Part shown: one piece after another, positions 37,211-46,837 of the stretch | Layout: the number at the start of each line of letters is the position of its first letter | Numbering within the stretch: the stretch's first letter is position 1 | DNA from: an uncultured Dehalococcoidia bacterium | GTDB taxonomy: Bacteria; Chloroflexota; Dehalococcoidia; Lucifugimonadales; JADFKI01 | Assembly (NCBI GenBank): GCA_958295865.1 | Contig: CATQHF010000001.1 | Location: 248,001-312,000, forward strand | Direction: 5' to 3' | Length of the DNA stretch: 64,000 nt | Position numbers and translations under genes: made by a program | Notes under the pieces: generated by a model | Seen by the model: only the letters and a program-made list of their open reading frames with translations | The model's database searches: none | Told to the model about the DNA's origin: nothing

Positions 37211-37413
37211 GTCTTTTCTCCTCTTCATTTCAAATCGTGTCAAGCCATATTCAGGTCTATATTCACCCAATCTAGCCAGAACCGCCCGCTTTCGTCAGAG
37301 GTGATTGTATGCACGAGTAGCGGGTTAGTCAACGGGTGGGTCGTGTAACCTATTCTTGCCAACCATCCGTGTTAGTATATTCCGCAACAGACAAAATTCA
37401 TGGAAGGACATTA

Positions 37414-40175
37414 TGGTAGATGCAAATCCCACTATGAGGCTACAAGAGTTCATCCGGCGATGGCGCGACAAAACACCCGGCGAAAGTCAGGCGGCGCAGA
37501 CTTGGTTTCTCGACTTGCTGAAGGTCGTAGGACACCCGGACCCCATCGAGGTGGGTGACCTTGACAAGTTCACATTCGAGAAGGCTGTGCCGGGCGGATT
37601 TGCCGACGCCTACCTCGAAGGCTGCTTCGGGTGGGAGTTCAAGCGCGCTGAGGAGCAGCTGCCGGGCGCTTTCAACCAGCTGCTGCGCTATCAGGTCTAT
37701 CTCAAGACGCCGCCGCTGCTAGTCGTGTCCTCTTTCCAGCTCATAAGAGTGCAAACCAACTTCCGCGACAAGGAAACGGTAGTCCACGATATTCCCATCG
37801 CGGAATTGGGAGACCCTGAGCAGTTAAGCAAGCTGCATAACATATTCTTCGATCCGGGGGCGTTCGAGCCGCAGCGCACCGTCGAGCAAGTTACGCGCGA
37901 AACCGCCCTGCTGTTCGGGCGCATAGTCGAGAACATGGAGCAGCGCGGCAGCGGCGGCGAGCGGCTGGCTCGGTATCTCAATCAGATTGTCTTCTGCCTG
38001 TACGCCGAGGACGCGGGACTGCTGAAGGACAACCTGTTCAGCGACATCGTGCAGAATCATTTCCTCAACCCTGATGTGTTCAACAGCGCGGTGAAGAACC
38101 TGTTCGACCAGATGGCTAGGGGCGGGCTGTTCGGCGCGGACTCCATCGCGCACTTCAACGGCGACCTGTTCAACGAGTCGGACACGGTGGAACTGAGCGA
38201 GGTATCGCTGTATCTGCTGAGGGAAGCCATGGACAAGAACTGGCGCGACATCGAGCCGTCCATATTCGGCACGCTGTTCGAGGGCGCGCTGGACGCCGCG
38301 AAACGGGCGCAGTTGGGCGCGCACTACACCGGCGCAGACGACATCATGCTGGTGGTGGAGCCGGTGATGATGAAGCCGCTGCGCCGCGAATGGGACGATG
38401 CGCGGCAAGAAGCGGAGGCGATGCTCGCTCAATCCGACAGGGATGGAGCGTTGGCGCGGCTGAAAGCGTTTCAGCAGAGGCTCGCGGGCGTAACCGTGCT
38501 AGACCCCGCTTGCGGCAGCGGCAACTTCCTGTACATCGCCCTGCGCTCCCTGCTGGACTTGGAGAAAGAGGCGATCGACTTTGCGGAAGAGCACGGATTT
38601 TACAACGAGCTGCGGACGAGCGTGAAGCCCGACCGGATGCTTGGCATCGAAATCAGCCCATACGCCGCCGAGATTGCGCGCACTGCGCTTTGGATTGGCT
38701 ATATCCAGTGGCATCAGACGAACGGCTTCCCCTACACGCAGCAGCCCATCCTCACCTCGCTGACAGGCGTCAGACAGATGGACGCCATCCTAGACTACGA
38801 CGCAGACGGCAACCCGATAGAACCGCAATGGCCCAACGCTGAGTTCATCGTGGGCAATCCGCCGTTCCTTGGCGGCGGACAAATGCGCGGTGAACTGGGA
38901 GACGATTATACAAACGATATTCGCGCCCTCTATGGTGGACGCTTGCCACACTTTTCAGACCTTTGCTGTTACTGGTTTGAAAAGGCAAGAGCGTTGATTG
39001 AGCAAGGCAAAGCCAAGCGAGCCGGTCTATTGGGAACACAAGGCATACGCGGCAAGGATAATCGGGTAGTCTTGCAGCGCATAAAGGACACCGGCGACAT
39101 CTTCATGGCACATTCCGATCGGGAGTGGGTCTTGGATGGCGCGGCGGTTCACATCTCCATTGTCGGGTTCGACGATGGGACTGAGAAAGAACGGGCGATT
39201 GATGGAGAAGCCATTACCGAAAGCATCCACGCCAACTTGACTACTGGAGTAGATACGACACTCGCCAAGCGTCTGAAAGAAAACAGGAACATATCGTTTG
39301 AGGGGCAGTCGCCAAAGGGCCGTTTCGACATTCCCCCAAATACTGCTGGATTGATGCTGGCGCAGCCACTAAATGTTAACGGCAAGCCGAACTCGGATGT
39401 AGTGCTTCCAGTAATGAACGGCAGGGACATCACAGAGCGAAATCGCGGAATGTACACTATCAACTTTGGGTTGATGGGTTTGGAAGAAGCCTGCCAATAT
39501 GATATGCCCTTTGAGCATGTGCAAAGAGTAGTGAAGCCTACAAGAATTAACAACAAAATACGGTGGCGCGCTGAAAACTGGTGGCTGTATGGATCGCCTG
39601 CGAGTAGGATGCGAAAGGCTTTGGAAGGTTTAGAAAGATATATCGCAACGCCTAGAGTGTCCAAACATCGGATTTTTGTATGGGTAAATGCGGGCGTAGT
39701 TTGCAATGACGCAACCGATGTATTCGCCCGCGATGATGACTACACTTTCGGCGTTTTGCACTCTCGGATACATGAGGCATGGGCGAGGGCTATGGGAACT
39801 CAACTGCGCGAAGTAGAAAGCGGCTTCCGCTACACGCCCACCACCTGCTTTGAAACATTCCCATTCCCGCGTCCGACAGACGAACAGCGCGAGGCAATCG
39901 CGGATGCCGCGCGAGAGTTGAACAGACTGCGCGAAGGCTGGCTGAATCCGCTTGACGCCGAGGGCAAGTCGATGATGTTCGGCGTGGACTTGCGCCGGCG
40001 CACCCTCACCAACCTCTACAACGAATATGAGCGCCATACTTGGCTAGTCAACGCCCACAACAACCTAAACGCCGCCGTCGCCGCCGCCTACGGCTGGCAC
40101 GCGGACTCGACCGACGAGCAGATATTGGAACGCCTACTCGCGCTCAACCTGGAGCGCGCAAGCGAGGTGAATTAG
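37414..40175 (+). CDS. MmeI-like type IIL/IIG restriction-modification enzyme
   Basis: N-terminal D-AYLEGCFGW-EFK (D-X9-EXK nuclease motif), DPACGSGNFLYIALRSLLDLE (motif I), FIVGNPPFLGGGQM (motif IV NPPF), C-terminal TRD region. Confidence 0.85.
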
Positions 40176-40178
40176 CGC

Positions 40179-40682
40179 TTGAGACACTGTGAATCTGCTT
40201 GTACAGGTCATCGGTTCGTGCTATGCTTCGCAAAATACGATGATTTGTTCAATCTAGCGGAGGCAGAAAAAGTGGCTGCGACTTCCGATTCCAATAAAAA
40301 GCTCCGGTGGATTCGAATATCTGCGCTGGTACTTATTCCCACGCTGTTCATCTTGACCGTTAATCGTATAGATGCAGACAGTGTAAAAGCGCCATTGCTG
40401 ACTATGATGGGCGGTGTTACCATCATAATAGGACTATCTCCGCCTCGCAGTATTACAATGCCTGACATATTCACATTTGCAGGAACTGGAATAGCGATAA
40501 TTGGAAGCGTCTATTGGCTAATCAGCGCGACACAGAACAGTACGATTAACGATTCGCTGTGGTCTTACTTCTTATCCGTACCCTTGATCCTGTTACTGTT
40601 TGTCTATGCGGTTATGTCGCTGCGTACTGTTATTGACTGGAAGGGCGTCAGAAGAGAAATGCGGAAAATAATGAGACGATAA
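40179..40682 (+). CDS. Hypothetical multi-TM membrane protein
   Basis: Predicted TM stretches ISALVLIPTLFILTV, YFLSVPLILLLFVYAVM. Confidence 0.5.
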   Translation: MRHCESACTGHRFVLCFAKYDDLFNLAEAEKVAATSDSNKKLRWIRISALVLIPTLFILTVNRIDADSVKAPLLTMMGGVTIIIGLSPPRSITMPDIFTFAGTGIAIIGSVYWLISATQNSTINDSLWSYFLSVPLILLLFVYAVMSLRTVIDWKGVRREMRKIMRR

Positions 40683-40748
40683 TGGGAAGAAAATGCAAAA
40701 AAGACAACTCACAGCGGGTTTGTCTGTCTTTATTAGGAGGGAATGGTA

Positions 40749-40913
40749 ATGAACGACCTGTTGGAGACCATGGGGCCGCTACTGATAATTTTGATGACTC
40801 TTTTGATGTTTGTGTTTGTCATGCAAATATTGAACGATGCAACCTGCGCCGCGATGGACGAGCATGCTCCCATTGGCAATGGTCTCATAAAATTGCTGGC
40901 TTTATGCTGGTGA
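40749..40913 (+). CDS. Small single-TM protein (54 aa), below the ORF-track size cutoff
   Basis: AGGAGG-like SD (ttaggagggaatggta) then ATG: MNDLLETMGPLLIILMTLLMFVFVMQILNDATCAAMDEHAPIGNGLIKLLALCW. Confidence 0.5.
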   Translation: MNDLLETMGPLLIILMTLLMFVFVMQILNDATCAAMDEHAPIGNGLIKLLALCW

Positions 40914-40964
40914 TAGGTGAGTCTTTTACGCAAAACTGACACGACAGCCCCCCGGAGGCTTGCT

Positions 40965-41717
40965 ATGGCAACCACCAGAACCATTACCAACGCCTGGGTT
41001 ACGCGGACGCTGCCGGACATCTTCTACGAAGAGCCGGAGATAGCGGAGGACGCCGTGGTGCAGGAAGCCGCGCTAGACCGAATCAAGCACCTGCTAATGC
41101 AGCGCTACGGAAAGCGTGCGGATGTGTTCATATCGGGCCTGTTCTATGTCGCCTACGACATAGCCGACGGCAACCGCCGCGTGCAGCCCGACTGCTTCAT
41201 CGCGTTCGATGTCGACGCCGAGGCAATCCGCCGAAACCTGCCGCACTTCTGGGTATGGGAAGCGGGAAAGGTGCCCGACTTCGTGATGGAAGTGGCATCG
41301 CCCAGCACGGCGGCAAACGACCTTGGCCACAAGCGCGACCTCTACGCCGAGCTGGGCGTATCCGAGTACTGGCGGTTCGACTCCACAGGCGGCGAGTTGT
41401 ACGGGCAGCCGCTTGTGGGCGAGCATCTTGTCGCCGGCGAGTATCAGCCGTATGAATCGCAAGTCGGAGAAGACGGCTCTGTCAGGTCGTACAGCGAGCT
41501 GCTGGATCTCGAGTTCTACTGGAACGGAGAAGAATTCGATGTGCTTGACCCTGAAACCGGCAAGACGATAGACCTCCTGGACAAGGCGACAGACGACTTG
41601 GATAAAGCGACAGACGCCCTGGAAGCGGAACGCAAGGCGCGCATTGCGGCGGAAGCGCGCGAGCGGGCGCTGCTGGCAGAGATTGCGCGCCTGCGCCATC
41701 AGCAGACGACGCGATGA
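40965..41717 (+). CDS. Uma2 family protein, array 2 copy 1
   Basis: VQPDCFIAFDVDAEAIRRNLPHFWVWEAGKVPDFVMEVASPSTAANDLGHKRDLYAELGVSEYWRFD. Confidence 0.9.
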   Translation: MATTRTITNAWVTRTLPDIFYEEPEIAEDAVVQEAALDRIKHLLMQRYGKRADVFISGLFYVAYDIADGNRRVQPDCFIAFDVDAEAIRRNLPHFWVWEAGKVPDFVMEVASPSTAANDLGHKRDLYAELGVSEYWRFDSTGGELYGQPLVGEHLVAGEYQPYESQVGEDGSVRSYSELLDLEFYWNGEEFDVLDPETGKTIDLLDKATDDLDKATDALEAERKARIAAEARERALLAEIARLRHQQTTR

Positions 41718-41772
41718 CGCAAACGCCGCCCACCGACGCACTGAAATCGCCAACAGACCCCGGAGGCTTGCT

Positions 41773-42483
41773 ATGGCAACGACCAGAACCATTACCAACG
41801 CCTGGGTTACGCGGACGCTGCCGGACATCTTCTACGAAGAGCCGGAGATAGCGGAGGACGCCGTGGTGCAGGAAATCGCGCTAGACCGAATCAAGCATCT
41901 GCTAATGCAGCGCTACGGAAAGCGTGCGGATGTGTTCATCTCAGGCCTGTTCTATGTCGCCTACGACATAGCCGACGGCAACCGCCGCGTGCAGCCCGAC
42001 TGCTTCATCGCGTTCGACGTCGACGCCGAGGCAATCCGCCGAAACCTGCCGCACTTCTGGGTATGGGAAGCGGGTAAGGTGCCCGACTTCGTGATGGAAG
42101 TGGCATCGCCCAGCACGGCGGCGAACGACCTCGGCCACAAGCGCGACCTCTACGCCGAGCTGGGCGTATCGGAGTACTGGCGGTTCGACTCCACAGGCGG
42201 CGATCTGTACGGGCAGCCGCTTGTGGGCGAGCGTCTTATCGACGGCGAGTATCAGCCGTATGAATCGCAAGTCGGAGAAGACGGCTCTGTCAGGTCGTAC
42301 AGCGAGCTGCTGGATCTCGAGTTCTACTGGAACGGAGAAGAGTTCGATGTGCTCGACCCCGAAACCGGCAAGACGATAGACCTCCTGGAGATAGAACGCG
42401 AGGCGCGCATTGCGGCGGAAGCGCGCGAGCGGGCGCTGCTGGCAGAGATTGCGCGCCTGCGCCAGCAGCAGACGACGCGATGA
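41773..42483 (+). CDS. Uma2 family protein, array 2 copy 2
   Basis: Near-identical to 40965..41717 with a shorter C-terminal coiled coil. Confidence 0.9.
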   Translation: MATTRTITNAWVTRTLPDIFYEEPEIAEDAVVQEIALDRIKHLLMQRYGKRADVFISGLFYVAYDIADGNRRVQPDCFIAFDVDAEAIRRNLPHFWVWEAGKVPDFVMEVASPSTAANDLGHKRDLYAELGVSEYWRFDSTGGDLYGQPLVGERLIDGEYQPYESQVGEDGSVRSYSELLDLEFYWNGEEFDVLDPETGKTIDLLEIEREARIAAEARERALLAEIARLRQQQTTR

Positions 42484-42538
42484 CGCAAACGCCGCCCACC
42501 GACGCACTGAAATCGCCAACAGACCCCGGAGGCTTGCT

Positions 42539-43333
42539 ATGGCAACGACCAGAACCATTACCAACGCCTGGGTTACGCGGACGCTGCCGGACATCTTCTA
42601 CGAAGAGCCGGAGATAGCGGAGGACGCCGTGCTGCAGGAAGCCGCGCTAGACCAAATCAAGCACCTGCTCATACGGCGCTACGGAAAGCGGACGGATGTG
42701 TTCATCTCAGGCCTGTTCTATGTCGCCTACGACATAGCCGACGGCAACCGCCGCGTGCAGCCCGACTGCTTCATCGCGTTCGATGTCGATGCCGAGGCAA
42801 TCCGCCGAAACCTGCCGAACTTCTGGGTATGGGAAGCGGGGAAGGTGCCCGACTTCGTGATGGAAGTGGCATCGCCCAGCACGGCGGCAAACGACCTCGG
42901 CCACAAGCGCGACCTCTACGCCGAGCTGGGCGTATCCGAGTACTGGCGGTTCGACTCCACAGGCGGCGTGTTGTATGGTCATCCGCTTGTGGGCGAGCGT
43001 CTCGTCGCCGGCGAGTATCAGCCGTATGAATCGCAAGTCGGAGAAGACGGCTCTGTCAGGTCGTACAGCGAGCTGCTGGATCTCGAGTTCTACTGGAACG
43101 GAGAAGAGTTCGATGTGCTTGACCCTGAAACCGGCAAGACGATAGACCTTCTGGACAAGGCGATAGACGACTTGGACAAAGCGATGGATGACTTGGACAA
43201 GGTGACAGACGACTTGGACAAGGCGACAGACGCCCTAGAAGCGGAACGCGAGGCGCGCATCGCGGCGGAAGCGCGCGAGCGGGCGCTGCTGGCAGAGATT
43301 GCGCGCCTGCGCCAGCAGCAGACGACGCGATGA
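42539..43333 (+). CDS. Uma2 family protein, array 2 copy 3
   Basis: Near-identical paralog with an expanded LDKATDD-type heptad region. Confidence 0.9.
   Translation: MATTRTITNAWVTRTLPDIFYEEPEIAEDAVLQEAALDQIKHLLIRRYGKRTDVFISGLFYVAYDIADGNRRVQPDCFIAFDVDAEAIRRNLPNFWVWEAGKVPDFVMEVASPSTAANDLGHKRDLYAELGVSEYWRFDSTGGVLYGHPLVGERLVAGEYQPYESQVGEDGSVRSYSELLDLEFYWNGEEFDVLDPETGKTIDLLDKAIDDLDKAMDDLDKVTDDLDKATDALEAEREARIAAEARERALLAEIARLRQQQTTR
43151..43234. repeat. 21 bp coding tandem repeat (heptad repeat) in a Uma2 C-terminus
   Basis: About four units of gacttggacaargcgayrgay encoding DLDKAxD. Confidence 0.85.
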
Positions 43334-43392
43334 CGCAAACGCCGCCCACCGACGCACTGAAATACCGACCGACTGACACACTGGAGCCACCC

Positions 43393-43587
43393 ATGCCCAC
43401 CATAACCCCCCGCCAAATCCACGAACTCGCAGACATCGCCGGCCTTCAACTGGACGACGCCCGCGCGGAGACGATAGCGGCGCGGCTGGAATCCATGCTG
43501 GAGGCGCTCGACGAGATTCCCGCCGACGCGCTCGCATCCGTAGAGCCTGCAATCACCTTTGCGCCGTATGAGGCAGCCGATGAGTAA
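43393..43587 (+). CDS. GatC-like (or AtzG-like) amidotransferase small subunit
   Basis: MPTITPRQIHELADIAGLQLDDARAETIAARLESMLEALDEIPADALASVEPAITFAPYEAADE; overlaps the following amidase gene. Confidence 0.7.
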   Translation: MPTITPRQIHELADIAGLQLDDARAETIAARLESMLEALDEIPADALASVEPAITFAPYEAADE

Positions 43588-44995
43588 TACGGAACTTCAC
43601 TATAAGCCAATCACCGAGCAGGCGGCGATGCTGCGTGGCGGCGAGTTGTCGCCCGTCGATCTGACGCAGGCATACCTTGAGCGCATAGCCGCCCTCAACG
43701 GCGAACTCGGCGCGTACATCACCGTCATGGGCGAGCATGCGCTGGCGCAAGCGCGGCAAGCCGAATCCGAGATGAGTTCGGGCGAGAACAAGGGCGCTTT
43801 GCACGGCATCCCCGTCGCCATCAAGGACATCATCTATACCGACGGCGTGCTCACATCCGGCGGCTCCAAGGCGCTTGCCGACTTCATCCCCGACGAAGAT
43901 TCGACCATCGTCCGCAGGCTGGACGCCGCAGGCGCGGTATTGCTCGGCAAGCTCAACCTCAGCGAGTTCGCCATCGGCGGCACGATAGATCACCCCTTCG
44001 GCACGCCGCGCAACCCCTGGAACACCGAACACACGGCGGGCGGCTCCAGCAGCGGCTCAGGCGTGGCGGCGGCGGGCGGCTTGTGCGCCGGCGCGCTCGG
44101 CTCGGACACCGGCGGCAGCGTGCGCGGTCCCGCCGGCTTCTGCGGCATCGTCGGACTGCGCCCCACCTATGGCAGGGTAACGCGACACGGCGTCATCCCG
44201 ATGTGCTGGTCTATGGACACCGTCGGCCCAATGACGCGCACCGTCGCCGACTGCGCCCTGATGCTCAACGCCATCGCGGGCAGAGATGCCCTCGACCCCA
44301 CCTCCGGCAGCGCGCCCGTGCCCGACTACACCGCGACGCTCCATGAAGGAGTGCGCGGGCTGCGTATAGGACTGCCGACCGAGATGTTCGACTTCGAGGG
44401 GCTGGACGCAGATGTGCGCGAGTCCGTCATGCGTGCCGTGAGCGTGCTGGAAGAGCGCGGGGCGTCGGCTGAAGAGATGTCGCTGCCCACATCGGCGAAC
44501 AGCGGCGCGGTGTTCATCGCCACCGCCGACGTTGACGCCGCCGCATACCACAGCGACCGGCTGCGAACCAGAGGCGACGATTACGACTGGAGCACCCGCG
44601 CGCGCCTCGAATCTGCGGCGCTCACGCCCGCGTGGGCATACCTGCGCGCTCAGCGAGCGAGGACGCTCATTCGCCGCGAACTGACCGACGCCCTAGACGC
44701 CTACGACATCATCATCCTGCCCACAGGCCCCGTCGCCGCGCCCACCATAGAAGCATCCACCGGCAAGCCCGGCGGCTACTACCAAGGCAAGCTCGACCTC
44801 GGACGCAGGCGATACACAAGCCCCGCCGCGCTCGCCGGGCTGCCCGCCCTATCCATCCCCTGCGGCTTCTCCGCCACCGGCCTGCCCATCGGCATGCAGC
44901 TCATCGGCAAAGCCTTCGCCGAGCCAACCCTCTTCCGCGCCGCCCAAGCCTACGAATCCGCCACAGAATGGCACACGCGACACCCGACGGTTTAA
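43580..44995 (+). CDS. Amidase / GatA-like amidotransferase subunit A
   Basis: GIPVAIKDIIYTDGVLTSGGSKAL, TAGGSSSGSGVAAAGGLCAGALGSDTGGSVRGPAGFCGIVGLRPTYGRVT. Confidence 0.92.
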   Translation: MSNTELHYKPITEQAAMLRGGELSPVDLTQAYLERIAALNGELGAYITVMGEHALAQARQAESEMSSGENKGALHGIPVAIKDIIYTDGVLTSGGSKALADFIPDEDSTIVRRLDAAGAVLLGKLNLSEFAIGGTIDHPFGTPRNPWNTEHTAGGSSSGSGVAAAGGLCAGALGSDTGGSVRGPAGFCGIVGLRPTYGRVTRHGVIPMCWSMDTVGPMTRTVADCALMLNAIAGRDALDPTSGSAPVPDYTATLHEGVRGLRIGLPTEMFDFEGLDADVRESVMRAVSVLEERGASAEEMSLPTSANSGAVFIATADVDAAAYHSDRLRTRGDDYDWSTRARLESAALTPAWAYLRAQRARTLIRRELTDALDAYDIIILPTGPVAAPTIEASTGKPGGYYQGKLDLGRRRYTSPAALAGLPALSIPCGFSATGLPIGMQLIGKAFAEPTLFRAAQAYESATEWHTRHPTV

Positions 44996-45053
44996 CAGGA
45001 TATACTGGACGACGGTGTAGAGTTGCGAATTGCGATTATATGGAAGGTGAACG

Positions 45054-46835
45054 ATGGGCAGCAGGAAAAAGAGCGGCGGTGTAGAACGGGTGTATAGAGC
45101 CGCTAGGACATGGATGGAGCGTGCGCTGCGCTCGGATGATTCGCTGTTCACGCCGGGCGAGCCTATTTGGTCATCCCGATGGCTTAGTGAACTCCATGAG
45201 CGTTTCTTGAACAGGCCGGATGCGGGACAAGGCAGTTTCTACGACAAGTTGAGGGTTCAACTTGAAGGCAGTCCGCCCGAAGTGTACCAGCTTATGGCGG
45301 AAGTGCTGTATGTCCACTTTCTCATCATTTGGCAAGGCGCGATGAAAAAGGCCACTAAGCAGAATGGCATCAATCGATTGCTCGGATGGTCGAATCGCGA
45401 CGACATAAAGATACCTGATGAGTTGCTGTCCGCGCAAACACCCGGCATAGTCAATCCCGGTATTGGATTTGGCACATACCGCCCGTATCAGGTCGGCCTA
45501 CTCATTGAGTTCGTCGAGCAGTGGAAAGAGGAAACTCAGGACGAGCAACAGCGTCTGCTAAATGACCCTTGGGCATTCAGGGATTTCTTAATGCGGCTAA
45601 GTTTTAGTAGCGAACTGCTTATGCACAATCCAGACACTCCGCGTATCCAACGCCAGGCGTTGCTTCACCTAGTTTTCCCCGACACCTTCGAGGGAATAGT
45701 CAGCGGCGAGCACAAGAATAAAATTGCTAATGCTGGTGCTTTTGCACACCACATCACAGAACCGACTGAAGATGTTGACCGCAAAATCCAACAGCTTCGC
45801 CGAGGTCTTGAGGACGAACTTAGGAAAGATTTTGACTTTTATGACAACGACCTTCGTGTTCGGTGGGACCCTACGGCGACAGTCAACGATGAACTTTGGA
45901 ATGATGAAAATGAAACCCCACCATCGCCCACGCTTGACGGCCTCGCTGCCGAACTAACCCTCCCCGTCGAGTTCCTTGAAAAGATTGAACTGCTGCTCGA
46001 CGAAAAGAAGCAGGTCATATTCCAAGGTCCGCCGGGCACGGGCAAGACTTATGTCGCGCGAGAACTTGCGGAGTTTCTGGCAGGTTCGCAAGACCGCGTT
46101 ACGCTGGTGCAGTTCCATCCTTCGTACTCTTATGAGGACTTTGTTCAAGGCTTCCGTCCGACGCTTAAGGATAGGCAAGCGGGCTTTGAGCTCCGGGACG
46201 GGCCGTTATTGCGTGCGGCGAAGGCGGCAAGCCAAAACAGGGACGCGAAGCACTTCCTCATCATAGACGAGATTAACCGCGGCAACCTCGCCAGTGTGTT
46301 CGGCGAATTGTACTTCCTGCTAGAGTACCGCGATGAGAAAATCGCCCTCCAGTATTCGGGTGAAGGCGAGGGTGAAGGATTTTCGCTGCCCGATAACCTG
46401 TATATCATCGGCACGATGAACACGGCAGACCGCTCCATCGCGCTGGTTGACCTCGCGCTGCGCCGCCGCTTCTACTTTGTGGAGTTCCACCCGGATAATG
46501 AGCCTATCAATGGGCTGCTGCGTCGTTGGATGAAGAAGAACGGGCTTGGCGATATGGAGTGGGTGGCAGATGTCGTCGATAAGGCGAACCGGCTATTGGC
46601 AGACGATCGCCACGCTGCCATCGGGCCGAGCTACTTCATGAAGCCCGACTTGGATGAAGCCGCAGCCGAGCGGATATGGACGCACAGCGTCTTGCCGTAC
46701 ATAGAGGAACGCCTTTTCGGAAGTGACGAACGGCTTGGCGAGTTCGACCTTGACGCGCTGAGGAAAGAGATTTCTAGGGGCGGTGAAAGTCAGGCGGGCG
46801 ACGACGCTCCCGGAGATAATAATGGCGGCGAATAG
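45054..46835 (+). CDS. mcrB: McrB-like AAA+ GTPase of a McrBC restriction system
   Basis: VIFQGPPGTGKTYVARELAEFLAG; VQFHPSYSYEDFVQGFRP; IIDEINRGNLASVFGELYFLLEYRDEKI; GTMNTADRSIALVDLALRRRF. Confidence 0.92.
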   Translation: MGSRKKSGGVERVYRAARTWMERALRSDDSLFTPGEPIWSSRWLSELHERFLNRPDAGQGSFYDKLRVQLEGSPPEVYQLMAEVLYVHFLIIWQGAMKKATKQNGINRLLGWSNRDDIKIPDELLSAQTPGIVNPGIGFGTYRPYQVGLLIEFVEQWKEETQDEQQRLLNDPWAFRDFLMRLSFSSELLMHNPDTPRIQRQALLHLVFPDTFEGIVSGEHKNKIANAGAFAHHITEPTEDVDRKIQQLRRGLEDELRKDFDFYDNDLRVRWDPTATVNDELWNDENETPPSPTLDGLAAELTLPVEFLEKIELLLDEKKQVIFQGPPGTGKTYVARELAEFLAGSQDRVTLVQFHPSYSYEDFVQGFRPTLKDRQAGFELRDGPLLRAAKAASQNRDAKHFLIIDEINRGNLASVFGELYFLLEYRDEKIALQYSGEGEGEGFSLPDNLYIIGTMNTADRSIALVDLALRRRFYFVEFHPDNEPINGLLRRWMKKNGLGDMEWVADVVDKANRLLADDRHAAIGPSYFMKPDLDEAAAERIWTHSVLPYIEERLFGSDERLGEFDLDALRKEISRGGESQAGDDAPGDNNGGE

Positions 46836-46837
46836 CA

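Noticed and set aside
36296-37348. 350-aa plus-strand ORF opposite the NHL-repeat gene
   Set aside because: Antisense shadow with Arg/Ala/His-rich composition.
43144-43234. Possible CRISPR-like direct repeats
   Set aside because: Contiguous 21 bp coding heptad repeats without spacers, inside a Uma2 gene. No CRISPR array was seen in the window.
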